Source: Candidatus Pseudolachnospira avium
Lineage (GTDB): Bacteria > Bacillota > Clostridia > Lachnospirales > Lachnospiraceae
Reading direction: 5' to 3'
Length of the DNA: 56,805 nucleotides
NCBI GenBank assembly: GCA_904420025.1
Contig: CAJFTW010000041.1
Coordinates: 1-56,805, forward strand
Below, one piece after another: positions 21,519-31,163 of the stretch. Numbering within the stretch: the stretch's first letter is position 1; each line of letters starts with the position of its first letter. The notes below the pieces were generated by a model, which saw nothing but the letters and a program-made list of their open reading frames with translations, did not search any database and was not told the DNA's origin. A program made the translations under genes and the position numbers.

Positions 21519-22457
21519 TTACAGCAGCTTTTTCTTCTTGAAAAACCAGAAACAGAGGATCACCACGGCCACGCACAGGAGAATCACTGCCAGGTAGCCG
21601 TATTTCCACGTCAGTTCCGGCATGTTGGTAAAGTTCATGCCATACCAGCCCACAATCAAGGACAGGGGGAGAAACACGGTGGTGACAACGGTAAAGATCT
21701 TCATGGTATTGTTCAGGTTGTAATCCATGGCAGATTGATAGGTTTCCCGGACATGAACCAGGCTGTCGCACAGCAGCTGGGTGTTGGATACCAGACGCTC
21801 TACCCGCCCGTCAAAAATCCGCAGATACCGGAATGTATCGCTGTCAAACAGGTCGTTTTCATCGTCCTGAATGTCGTCGCTGAGGGAGAGAAGCGTCTGG
21901 AAATAGTTTTTCCGGATGGTCAGGTCATTTTTCATTTGAAATAGGACACGGTTGATCTGGGCGTCCAGGCGGTTGTCCAGGATCTGTTTTTCCAGCTCCA
22001 GGATTTGTTTTTCATAGCGCTCCAGGATTTCCTGGGATCCGGCCAGCAGATGGGTAAACAGGCTGCACAGAATCCGTTCCAGGGTAAACTGATTGGATAC
22101 GCGCTGAACGATAGACGCCACATTTTCTTCCCATACCGGGGAGTCCGGGTCAGATTGAACCAGCAGCAGCCGGTTCTTTTGGATAAAAACGGCCAGTTTT
22201 TTCCGGGGAGCGCGCACATGGCGCATGTTAAGCGGATGGAGGATACAGCAGCTAAATTTGTCGTATACTTCCAGGCTGGCATGGGAGGAATGATGGGCGG
22301 ATTGGCAGGCCTCCCAGGTTTCAGCGGAAAACCCCAGCTCCGCATAGCTTTCCCCAAACTGTTCCATGGACAGGCAACCCACACAAATCGGCGCCTCCTG
22401 GAGCGGAAAGGGAAAGGGGGATTTTTGGATGGTACCGTTGATACAGGTATAATACAT
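21519..22457 (-). CDS. CorA-family magnesium/divalent-cation transporter
   Basis: 312 residues. N-terminal cytosolic alpha/beta domain and long stalk helix (SQEILERYEKQILELEKQIL), then two C-terminal membrane helices: IFTVVTTVFLPLSLIVGWYG, the signature GMNF (YGMNF, about 267-271), and LAVILLCVAVVILCFWFF. Pentameric Mg2+ or Co2+ channel. Start 22457 follows GGAAAGGAAG. Same strand as esterase/panF upstream, 43-bp gap, so may be part of that operon. Confidence 0.93.
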   Translation of the reverse strand: MYYTCINGTIQKSPFPFPLQEAPICVGCLSMEQFGESYAELGFSAETWEACQSAHHSSHASLEVYDKFSCCILHPLNMRHVRAPRKKLAVFIQKNRLLLVQSDPDSPVWEENVASIVQRVSNQFTLERILCSLFTHLLAGSQEILERYEKQILELEKQILDNRLDAQINRVLFQMKNDLTIRKNYFQTLLSLSDDIQDDENDLFDSDTFRYLRIFDGRVERLVSNTQLLCDSLVHVRETYQSAMDYNLNNTMKIFTVVTTVFLPLSLIVGWYGMNFTNMPELTWKYGYLAVILLCVAVVILCFWFFKKKKLL

Positions 22458-22500
22458 GGCAGGAACTTCCTTTCCAGGCTTGACGGGTCAAAGCCTGGGT

Positions 22501-23502
22501 TTATTGTATACCAGGTGAAGGGGCTTTGGCAAGCCCTGCCTGACGGATCAGGCGGCCGGCCTGCCGCAGCACCTGCTGTACCCGGGAAAAACGGTACCAG
22601 TACAGCAGGAAGCCGTGCATCATCCCGGGGACCCGGAGGGGGATGACCCAATTCCCCGCCTCCTGCAGCCGGCGGCCAAAGGCCTCCCCGTCGTCCCGCA
22701 GCGGGTCAAACTCCGCGGTAACGCAGAAGGCAGGAGGCAGGCCGGTCAGATCCCGTGCCTGGCCCGGATACCGGTACGGGTCATCCGGGGCGGTGGTGGC
22801 GGGGGTGTAGAGGTCCTCGCAGAGGGCCAGCATGGGGCGGGGAAGCACATAGTCCCCATTGCCGAAGGCCTGGACGGAGGGGGATTCCTCCGGGGACAGG
22901 CAGCCGTAGGTGCCGTAGAAGAGGAGCAGCCCGGCCAGCTGTGCAGGGAAGCCCGTTTTCCCGGAAGCTTCCCGGGTCCGATCCCGGACTTTCAGGGCCA
23001 GGGCGGCGCTGAGGTTGGCTCCGGCGCTGTCCCCGCCGGCCAGCAGGCAGTCCGGGTTCCCGTGGAACCGGTGGATGTTCCCGGCAGCCCATTCCAGGGC
23101 GGCACAGGCGTCCTCCACCGCCGCCGGGTAAGGGCTTTCCGGGGCCAGCCGGTAGCCCACGGAGAGCACCAGGCAGTCCCCCTCCCGGGCCAGCATCCGG
23201 CACAGGGAATCGTGGCTGGCCAGGTTGTGCATCAGAAAGCCGCCGCCGTGGAAATAGAGGAGTACGGGGAAATTTTCTCCCTCCCGGGGCTGATAAAGCC
23301 GCACCGGGAGAGGGCCGCCGGGACCGGGGATGGTCCGTTCCTCGGTGTGGAAAATGGCGGCACGCTCCACCGAATCGTTGAAGGCGGCATCCGCGTTCCG
23401 CCGCATCTCCTCCACCGTGGCAGCCCGGTAGTCAAAATTTTTTCCCTGGTAAAAGGCGGCAACCTCCGGGTCCAGAGCCGGAACCGTAGCCTTCTCTGTC
23501 AT
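22501..23502 (-). CDS. Alpha/beta-hydrolase, hormone-sensitive-lipase-type esterase
   Basis: 333 residues. HSL-family oxyanion motif FHGGGFL (about 95-101), nucleophile elbow GGDSAGAN, acid in FDPLRDDGE, histidine in MMHGF. Cytosolic, no signal peptide. Hydrolyses short-chain esters; physiological substrate unknown. Start 23502 follows AGGAGG and lies 17 bp after panF, so it is in the yhdT-panF operon. Confidence 0.92.
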   Translation of the reverse strand: MTEKATVPALDPEVAAFYQGKNFDYRAATVEEMRRNADAAFNDSVERAAIFHTEERTIPGPGGPLPVRLYQPREGENFPVLLYFHGGGFLMHNLASHDSLCRMLAREGDCLVLSVGYRLAPESPYPAAVEDACAALEWAAGNIHRFHGNPDCLLAGGDSAGANLSAALALKVRDRTREASGKTGFPAQLAGLLLFYGTYGCLSPEESPSVQAFGNGDYVLPRPMLALCEDLYTPATTAPDDPYRYPGQARDLTGLPPAFCVTAEFDPLRDDGEAFGRRLQEAGNWVIPLRVPGMMHGFLLYWYRFSRVQQVLRQAGRLIRQAGLAKAPSPGIQ

Positions 23503-23519
23503 AACCGTATCCTCCTTGC

Positions 23520-25019
23520 TCAGAAGCAGTCCTTCAGCATCTGCGGGTCCGGCTCCTTCCGGGAGAGAAGGCCGGTGACAAAGTAGGCAATGCCGCCGGC
23601 GGCCAGGCCCAGCACCACCTCGTGGATGTGGAAGGGGGCAATCTTCACCTGGTTAAAGAAGATGAATACCGTCAGCCCCACCAAAATGGAGGCAATGCAG
23701 CAGGAGCTGTTCCCTTTCTTCCAGAACAGGCCGCCGATGAGAGGCCAGAAGAAGGTGGTCTCCAGGCCGCCCATGGCAAACAGGTTGATCCACACGATAA
23801 TATCCGGCGGGTTCAGGGCGATGGCAAAGACCAGCAGCCCCAGGACGGCGGTGATCAGAAAGCTGTACCGGGGGATTTTTTTCTCGGCCTTCTTTTTCTT
23901 CTCCGGTGCATCCCCCACAATGTAGGTCAGGTACAGGTCCTTGAGGATGGTGGCAGAGGCCAGGATCAGCAGGGAGGACACGGTGGACATGACGGCGGCC
24001 AGGGGGGCGGCCAGGAACAGCCCGGCAGCCCAGGCGGGCATGTAGTTGAGCACCACGTAGGGGATCACCTGGTCGGTGCTGGCAATGCCCTCCTCCGGCA
24101 GCAGCGGCAGGGTCAGGGCGCCGGCAAAATGCATGCCGATCATCAGGATGCCCACCACAATGGTGCCGTAGAGCATGGCCCGGTGCATGGACTGGGTATC
24201 CTTAAAGCCCATCCCCCGGACCGCGGTCTGAGGCAGGCCCAGGACGCCCACGCCCACCAGCACCCAGAAGGAGATCAGGTAGCCGGGGGAGAGCTCGGCA
24301 ATGTCCGCCCCGTAGGCGCCTTTGCCCATCAGGTCCCATCCGGGGTTGATGGCATCCAGCTGCATGGTAATGTTCTCCAGCCCGCCGCCGGCCCGGATCA
24401 CAAAGAACAGCAGCAGGAAGGTGCCGAAGGTCATGATGATGCCCTGGAGGGTATCCGTGATGACCACGGCCTTAAAGCCGCCGATGGAGGTGTACAGGAT
24501 CACAATCAGGCCGAACAGGGCCAGGCCGGCCCAGTAGGGGAGGCCGGTCACCGACTGGACCAGGGTGGCGCCGCCGATGAACTGGGCCACCATCTGGGTG
24601 ATAAAAAACACCACCAGGCACAGGCCGCAGAGGACCACCACCGCCGGGGAGCCATAGCGGCTGCGGAAGTAGTCAGTGACGGTGACGGCGTGGGTTTTCC
24701 GGGAGATGATGGCAAACCGTTTGCCAATGACGCCCAGGGTCAGAAAGGCAGTGCCAATCTGCACGGCACCCACCCAGGACTGGGTCAGCCCCCAGGAGGC
24801 GGCCAGGCCAGGCCCCCCCAGGAAGGAGCTGGCGCTGGTGTAGGTGGCTACCAGCGTCATGGCCAGCACCAGGCCGCCCATGGTGCGTCCGCCGATAAAG
24901 TAGTTGCGCAGAAATCCCCCTTTGCCGGAGGCCCTGCGGCTGGAGACGATTCCCAGAATCATGTTGGCGGCCATGTAGGCCAGCAAAATCAATAGAATGA
25001 TTACCTGGCTGCTTGTCAT
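23520..25019 (-). CDS. panF: Sodium/pantothenate symporter
   Basis: 499 residues, about 13 membrane helices, SSS family. PanF-typical start (SRRASGKGGFLRNYFIGGRT, MGGLVLAMTLVATYTSASSF LGGPG as the sodium-site helix) and paired YhdT protein upstream, which is diagnostic for panF in many genomes. Imports pantothenate with Na+ for coenzyme A synthesis. Overlaps the yhdT stop by four bases. Confidence 0.95.
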   Translation of the reverse strand: MTSSQVIILLILLAYMAANMILGIVSSRRASGKGGFLRNYFIGGRTMGGLVLAMTLVATYTSASSFLGGPGLAASWGLTQSWVGAVQIGTAFLTLGVIGKRFAIISRKTHAVTVTDYFRSRYGSPAVVVLCGLCLVVFFITQMVAQFIGGATLVQSVTGLPYWAGLALFGLIVILYTSIGGFKAVVITDTLQGIIMTFGTFLLLFFVIRAGGGLENITMQLDAINPGWDLMGKGAYGADIAELSPGYLISFWVLVGVGVLGLPQTAVRGMGFKDTQSMHRAMLYGTIVVGILMIGMHFAGALTLPLLPEEGIASTDQVIPYVVLNYMPAWAAGLFLAAPLAAVMSTVSSLLILASATILKDLYLTYIVGDAPEKKKKAEKKIPRYSFLITAVLGLLVFAIALNPPDIIVWINLFAMGGLETTFFWPLIGGLFWKKGNSSCCIASILVGLTVFIFFNQVKIAPFHIHEVVLGLAAGGIAYFVTGLLSRKEPDPQMLKDCF

Positions 25020-25285
25020 TTCTCTTCCTCCGTTTCTTCCTCAAAGTCAAAGTTGACAAATACCTTCTTCAGCAGGAAGATGACCCCCGCTACGGCTACC
25101 ACAAAGACGCCGGGGGTGCTGAGAATCCACCAGAGGGGCAGGTGAAACAGGGTGATGGGACAGCCGGACAATCCGTAGGCAAAGCCCACGTTCCAGGCAA
25201 AGCAGATGAGAAATAGGAGAAAGGTGGCCAAGGCTTCCTTCCGGAGCTGCCGGTTCCTCTCTTCATGGGGCATGGGATGCTGCAT
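25016..25285 (-). CDS. yhdT: YhdT family membrane protein (DUF997), PanF partner
   Basis: 89 residues with two membrane helices (LATFLLFLICFAWNVGFAYG, PGVFVVAVAGVIFLLKKVF) and the family motif FHLPLWWILS. Small subunit or assembly partner of PanF. Start at 25285 is chosen for AAAGGAGG eight bases upstream; an in-frame ATG at 25318 has no such site. First gene after the leader terminator at 25374-25414. Confidence 0.92.
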   Translation of the reverse strand: MQHPMPHEERNRQLRKEALATFLLFLICFAWNVGFAYGLSGCPITLFHLPLWWILSTPGVFVVAVAGVIFLLKKVFVNFDFEEETEEEK

Positions 25286-25373
25286 ATAGATCCTCCTTTC
25301 TTTCGCCGTGCTGCTCACGGTATGCCATAGGGTTCAGAAAAAGCAGCGGCAGGGGAGAGCGGCAGGGCTTGCC

Positions 25374-25414
25374 AACAAAAACATCCGCCTACCGGCCGGA
25401 ACCGGAGGCGGATG
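25374..25414 (-). terminator. Leader terminator before yhdT-panF
   Basis: CATCCGCCT (25382-25390) and AGGCGGATG (25406-25414) with GC-rich inner stem; on the minus strand followed by TTTTTGTT. It could also act as a late terminator for the PBP gene ending at 25643, but a promoter lies between. Confidence 0.85.
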
Positions 25415-25572
25415 GACAGAATTCTAATAAGAACCGCGGACAAACCAAAGGGCTGGGTTCCGTCCCGCTCCCGAAGGGGATGCAGGCGGCGGGCCTAGAG
25501 GGCTGCCTGGTTTATGCAGAAACAGATTCATTCGGGTACAGTTTCTATGCTAGAATACCATCCACATTTCAA

Positions 25573-25601
25573 ACTATACCACGGAGAAAAATAATTGTAA
25601 A
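25573..25601 (-). promoter_or_regulatory. Promoter of the yhdT-panF leader
   Basis: Minus strand TTTACA (25596-25601), 17 bases, TATAGT (25573-25578). It lies 42 bases past the PBP stop codon. Confidence 0.75.
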
Positions 25602-25642
25602 GTACCAAATCGGCAGCGGGGGGGTCCATGGCTGGCGCAGGG

Positions 25643-28300
25643 TCAGTTGACCGCATCTACCTCCCCGGTGCCATCGGGCGCCCCACCGGACGAGCCGCCT
25701 GTGCCAGAACCATCACCGGTGGTGCCCTCACCGGTGCCCTCTCCAGGAAGGGTTTCACCGGTACCAGGGAGCGTAGGCAGCACCGGCGAGGTGTGGAGGG
25801 TACACTGCTCCTGGCTGTAGTAAGCGTACTCGCTGTCCTGGGTGGTGCCGGTGGTCTCCTCCGGCAACCGTATCCGTGCCACGTAAGTGGTGTTGAGGCA
25901 GTAGGGGCCGGACCGCATCTTTGATTCCGCACAGATTTCCACTGTGTAGTGCAGATCACAATAATCGGTGGGCTCCGTCCCGCTGACAAAGTATTCTGTG
26001 TACACTATATCGCTCCGGTCGTCCAGCCGGCAGGCATCGGTAGCCAGCTTGCCGGATTTGCTGCAAATTTCTGCCTCCACAATGTCATCCGGTTTGCTAA
26101 AGCCAATGTCTGGCAGCCCCTCGTTGATCCGCTCCATGATCTTTCTCCAGATTACTTTGTGGTAGTCCCGGTTGGCCTCACTGGGAATGTTGGAGTTATC
26201 ATCAAAACCACTCCAGATCGCCATGGTGTAATAGGGCGTGTAGCCCACAAACCACAGATCGTTGACATCTGTGGTGGTACCGCTTTTTCCGGCGGCAGAC
26301 ATGTTGTCCAGGTGAGCCTCTGGGCTGCTGGAGCTGAACAAGCCGTTGAGCCGTGTGGCCTCCAGGGAATCTGCCATCGCATCGGTGAGCAGGAAGGCGG
26401 TAGATTCTTTGATTACCTGCCGGGATTCCGACTCATTTTCAAGAAGAATTTTCCCGTCGCTGTCCAGAATCCGGGTGTACAAAATGGGCTCCTGGTATAC
26501 GCCGCCGTTGGCGATGGCAGCATACGCTGCTGTCAGCTGCATGTTGGTGACGCCCTGGGAGACGCCGCCCAAAGCCAGGGCAGGGTAGGCATCCGACTCC
26601 CGCACCAGCGTATTGATGCCAAATGCCTCCGCATAGTCAAAGCCTAGGGCAGGCGTTACGGTATCCACCAGGCATTTGACTGCCACAATATTCATAGAGT
26701 AGATAATGCCCTGGCGGATGTTGGCGTATCCGGCATAGCGGCTGGAAGAATACCAGTTCCGGAAACTGTGGCCTCCATAGGAGTAAGGCTCATCGTAATA
26801 GGTACTGGCCAGGGTTTGTCCCATGGCGTCAATGGCCGGCGCGAAGGAGGTCAGCACTTTGAAGGTGGAACCAGGCTGCCGGCGGGTGTTGGTGGCCCGG
26901 TTTAGGGACAGGCTGGTGGTCTTTTCCCCGCGGCCGCCGGTAATGGCCAGCACATGGCCATTACTCTGGTCAATGACGGTTGCCGAGACCTGGGGCTGCA
27001 GGGTGATATCCGGCGTGTCATCTAATACCACGTCCCCATCTGCCATGACGCTGGCCTCAAATTCCTGGATCAGCTGATAAATCTCATCCTTGCTGCGGAA
27101 ATTCAAATTTTCCCCATGGTATTCCCGGATGTCTCGTTCCGTGTAAGTGGAGGTACTCTCGTCCGGGTGCTGAATGGTGATCTTTACCGTGAAGGAATAC
27201 TGGGTCACAGAGGACTCATAGTTGTCCGGATTGTTGACTTCCGCGTCTACCACCGCCTGAATATCCGGATCCTGCGTGGTATAAATCTGTAGTCCGCCGC
27301 TGTATAATAGGCTGTAGGCCTGATCCTCACTGTAGCCCAAATCCTCCTGCAAATCCCGGACTACCTCGTAGGTCAGACGATCCACAAAGTAGCTGTATGG
27401 GGACTCGTCTGCATTGTAAGTAGCGTTTACCTGCTGAATCCGCTCGTAGACGTTGTCCGCCAGGGCCTCCTCATGTTCCTCTGCTGAGATGTACCCCTGC
27501 TCCTCCATATATTGAAGCACCGTGGCGCGCCGTTTGGCATTATCCTCCGGGTGGGTGATGGGATTGTAGCGATAGGGATTCTGAGTGATGGCTGCGATGG
27601 TGGCGCACTCGGAGAGGGTCAGTTCACTGACATCCTTGCCGAAATAACGTCGGGCAGCGGTCTGTACGCCCAGGCAGTTGGCCCCCAGATTGATGGTGTT
27701 CAGATAATTCTCCAGGATCTTTTCCTTTGACATGTTCTGTTCCAGTTCAATGGCCAGATACTGCTCCTGGATCTTGCGGACGATCCGGGCGCCCAGGGTA
27801 GATTCAGCGCCGCCGTCAAACACGTTGTTTTTGATGAGCTGTTGGGTGATGGTGCTGGCACCTTGGGTTTCCTCCCCGCCGCTGGCCAAAAACAGATAGC
27901 CGGCCCGGAGCATTCCCCGGATGTCCACACCTTCATGGGTCCAGAAACGCTCGTCCTCAATGGCTACAAAAGCATTGACCAGGTTGCTTGGGATCTGGTC
28001 AAAGGTAACCAGGCTCCGGTTGGCCCCGGAACCTACCAGGGTCTCAATGACGTTCCCCTGAGAATCGTAGATGGTGGTGGCCAGGCCCTTGGGGGACACG
28101 TCCACATCTCCCATGTCCGGAGAGTCGTGGAGAATGCCCCGGACCATGCCATATACCAGGCAGCCGGCCACTGTTCCCACAAATAAAACAGCAACCAGAA
28201 ACAGCTTAAATGCGCCTACGGCGGATTTGGTTCGCAGCTTCTTTTTTTTGGACTGAAGCTGTTTCAGCTGTTCCTGGGTTCCTTTTTTCCCAAAATCCAT
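25643..28300 (-). CDS. Class A penicillin-binding protein (PBP1A type)
   Basis: 885 residues, bifunctional wall synthase. Basic cytosolic start, membrane anchor about 29-52, glycosyltransferase domain about 75-255 with catalytic E115 in EDERFWTHEGVD and GASTITQQLIKN, transpeptidase domain from about 330 with S478 in PGSTFK, SMN (535-537) and KSGTT (672-676). C-terminal region after about 740 has cysteine pairs (CSKSGKLATDAC) and ends in a Gly/Thr/Glu-rich tail of low complexity. Start 28300 follows GGAGG. Monocistronic. Confidence 0.97.
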   Translation of the reverse strand: MDFGKKGTQEQLKQLQSKKKKLRTKSAVGAFKLFLVAVLFVGTVAGCLVYGMVRGILHDSPDMGDVDVSPKGLATTIYDSQGNVIETLVGSGANRSLVTFDQIPSNLVNAFVAIEDERFWTHEGVDIRGMLRAGYLFLASGGEETQGASTITQQLIKNNVFDGGAESTLGARIVRKIQEQYLAIELEQNMSKEKILENYLNTINLGANCLGVQTAARRYFGKDVSELTLSECATIAAITQNPYRYNPITHPEDNAKRRATVLQYMEEQGYISAEEHEEALADNVYERIQQVNATYNADESPYSYFVDRLTYEVVRDLQEDLGYSEDQAYSLLYSGGLQIYTTQDPDIQAVVDAEVNNPDNYESSVTQYSFTVKITIQHPDESTSTYTERDIREYHGENLNFRSKDEIYQLIQEFEASVMADGDVVLDDTPDITLQPQVSATVIDQSNGHVLAITGGRGEKTTSLSLNRATNTRRQPGSTFKVLTSFAPAIDAMGQTLASTYYDEPYSYGGHSFRNWYSSSRYAGYANIRQGIIYSMNIVAVKCLVDTVTPALGFDYAEAFGINTLVRESDAYPALALGGVSQGVTNMQLTAAYAAIANGGVYQEPILYTRILDSDGKILLENESESRQVIKESTAFLLTDAMADSLEATRLNGLFSSSSPEAHLDNMSAAGKSGTTTDVNDLWFVGYTPYYTMAIWSGFDDNSNIPSEANRDYHKVIWRKIMERINEGLPDIGFSKPDDIVEAEICSKSGKLATDACRLDDRSDIVYTEYFVSGTEPTDYCDLHYTVEICAESKMRSGPYCLNTTYVARIRLPEETTGTTQDSEYAYYSQEQCTLHTSPVLPTLPGTGETLPGEGTGEGTTGDGSGTGGSSGGAPDGTGEVDAVN

Positions 28301-28405
28301 GGAAAATCCTCCTTATTATTTTCTCATTATATCAGAAATTAACGGAGAAATAAAGTGAAATCTTTCGGAAGCTGTGGTAGACTAAAAGAACGAGGAGGAA
28401 ACCGG

Positions 28406-29050
28406 ATGAAAACCAAGTTTTTGTATAGAGGCGGCGTGGGGGAGATTGTGGAGAAAAAATCCCGTTTTATTGCGGAAACTGCCCCGGTAAAGTCGGAGGA
28501 GGAGGCGGCGGCCTTCCTGGAACAGATCCGGAAAAAATACTGGGATGCCCGGCACCACTGCTCCGCCTTTGTTATTGGGGAGAAGAACCCCCTGACCCGC
28601 TGCAGCGATGACGGGGAACCGGCGGGCACCGCCGGCCGGCCCATTCTGGACGTGATCCTGGGGGCGGAGGTCTCCGGCGCCTGCGTGGTGGTGACACGGT
28701 ATTTTGGCGGCACACTTTTGGGCACCGGGGGGCTGGTCCGGGCCTACGGCCAGGCGGCCAAGGCCGGCCTGGCTGCCAGCCAGGTGCTGGAAAAGCAGCC
28801 GGGGGTGGAGCTGCGCTGTGTCAGCGATTACAGCGGTATTGGGAAGATCCAGTACATTGCCGGCAGCATGGGGCTGACAGAGACCGGAAGTGATTACACG
28901 GATGTGGCGGCCCTTTGCTACATGGTACCGGAGGAGCAGGAACGGGAATTCCGCAGCCGGCTGACGGAAGCTACCGCCGGCCGTGTGCAGCCGGAGGAGC
29001 TGCGGCGGGTATCCTTTGCGGTCTGTCAGGGGGAACTGCTGATCCTTTAA
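28406..29050 (+). CDS. YigZ/IMPACT family protein
   Basis: 214 residues. UPF0029 N-terminal domain: KKSRFIAETAPVKSEEEAAA, DARHHCSAFVIGE, SDDGEPAGTAGRPILDVI, VVVTRYFGGTLLGTGGLVRA, the family signature. C-terminal DUF1949 ferredoxin-like domain (VSDYSGIGKIQYIAGSMG). Yeast relatives regulate Gcn2; the bacterial role is not established. Start 28406 is preceded by GAGGAGG. Convergent with carD through a shared hairpin. Confidence 0.93.
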   Translation: MKTKFLYRGGVGEIVEKKSRFIAETAPVKSEEEAAAFLEQIRKKYWDARHHCSAFVIGEKNPLTRCSDDGEPAGTAGRPILDVILGAEVSGACVVVTRYFGGTLLGTGGLVRAYGQAAKAGLAASQVLEKQPGVELRCVSDYSGIGKIQYIAGSMGLTETGSDYTDVAALCYMVPEEQEREFRSRLTEATAGRVQPEELRRVSFAVCQGELLIL

Positions 29051-29084
29051 GGGTTGGCAAGGCTGCCAGGCCGGCCGGGTAAAA

Positions 29085-29130
29085 GCAAGCAGGAGGAGGC
29101 GGTCATACCGTCTCCTCCTGCTTGCTTTGG
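29085..29130. terminator. Hairpin shared by yigZ and carD
   Basis: A near-perfect 18-bp stem (GCAAGCAGGAGGAG ... CTCCTCCTGCTTGC). The left arm overlaps the last codons of carD. Confidence 0.7.
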
Positions 29131-29624
29131 GCAAGGGCTTTTTCAATATACCGGGGAACATCCTGGTAGGGGATCCCCAGCACTACGGCAAACTCCCCAT
29201 ACAGGAGTTTTTCTGCTTTTTTCCGGTAGTCCGTATCCATCTGGCCAGGCTTCCGTCCGTTCTTCAGAGATTGCTGCGTACGGCTGTATGCCCCTTTCAT
29301 CATGCGCAGCAGTGTTTCGCACTGGTGGGTTTTGAAAGCGGACCGGTAGCGGTCCGCCAGCAGCTTTAGGCTGCTGGCGCTGTACTCCGAAGCATCCAGC
29401 CCGGGCATTTTGCGGATCAGCTCGTCCACTTCCTTCCGGGACAATACGGGACGGATAAAAGCCGGCCCGTCCACCGGGGCGTAGATCAGGCCGCCTTCAT
29501 AAACCGGCTCCAGCCAATAATACAGTGTATCCTTTTTAGCGGAGGAAAAAGACAGCGGTCCCACATCGCGGACACGGCATACACCGGTGCTGCCGTATAC
29601 AACCAGATCACCTTTCGCAAAAAT
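29103..29624 (-). CDS. CarD-family transcription regulator, apparent ATT start
   Basis: 173 residues if begun at ATT 29624. The CarD N-terminal Tudor-like domain reads FAKGDLVVYGSTGVCRVRDV, and relatives begin MF..GDLVVYG, so the protein must start here. Upstream in frame are TGA TAA at once, so no ATG, GTG or TTG is available. AAGGTGATAACCC precedes the ATT as binding site. A GTG at 29564 would remove 20 conserved residues. C-terminal helical domain: YSASSLKLLADRYRSAFKTH. CarD/CdnL proteins bind RNA polymerase beta and stabilise open complexes. Promoter TTACAT-N18-TATAAT (29702-29731). Confidence 0.9.
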   Translation of the reverse strand: MFAKGDLVVYGSTGVCRVRDVGPLSFSSAKKDTLYYWLEPVYEGGLIYAPVDGPAFIRPVLSRKEVDELIRKMPGLDASEYSASSLKLLADRYRSAFKTHQCETLLRMMKGAYSRTQQSLKNGRKPGQMDTDYRKKAEKLLYGEFAVVLGIPYQDVPRYIEKALAQSKQEETV

Positions 29625-29662
29625 GGGTTATCACCTTCCTTTTACATTGACAGAGAAACAAG

Positions 29663-29681
29663 TGCCAGATATGCACTTGTC
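29663..29681. repeat. Inverted repeat in carD leader
   Basis: CAAGTGC, loop, GCACTTG in the untranslated leader between the carD promoter and start. Could affect translation. Confidence 0.5.
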
Positions 29682-29701
29682 AGATAATGTGTTATATGGG
29701 T

Positions 29702-29731
29702 ATTATATCACAAAAATCTGCGTCCATGTAA
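29702..29731 (-). promoter_or_regulatory. Promoter of carD
   Basis: Minus strand: TTACAT (29726-29731), 18-base spacer, TATAAT (29702-29707). Confidence 0.65.
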
Positions 29732-29752
29732 GGGGGGATTTCCCACTTTTTT

Positions 29753-29790
29753 GAAAAATCCGGGAAGGAACGGGGAATTCCTGCCCGGAT
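29753..29790 (-). terminator. Terminator of argH operon
   Basis: ATCCGGG / CCCGGAT with inner GGAA / TTCC pairing (29758-29790); minus-strand TTTTTC follows. Also T-rich on the plus side. Confidence 0.75.
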
Positions 29791-29810
29791 TTTGTGCGTT
29801 TACGTCAGGT

Positions 29811-31159
<1,349 letters not shown>

Positions 31160-31163
<4 letters not shown>

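Larger units (their letters stand above)
25286..25642 (-). promoter_or_regulatory. Leader of yhdT-panF with attenuator; unrecognised RNA
   Basis: Promoter TTTACA-N17-TATAGT (25596-25601, 25573-25578, minus strand) gives a transcript from about 25566. Some 150 GC-rich bases with several possible stems follow, then an intrinsic terminator (25374-25414) about 90 bases before yhdT. This is the architecture of a transcription-attenuating riboswitch. It does not match, by eye, the TPP, FMN, cobalamin, lysine, T-box, purine, PreQ1 or pan-motif consensus. No leader peptide with obvious codon run seen. Confidence 0.6.

Noticed and set aside
23622..24995. 457-codon plus-strand ORF, rich in Gly/His/Gln
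   Set aside because: Antisense shadow of panF; low-complexity composition, no binding site, no family.
25420..25566. T-box or known vitamin riboswitch before yhdT-panF
   Set aside because: No T-box GGUACCGCG-type core in place and no match by eye to TPP, FMN, cobalamin or lysine motifs.
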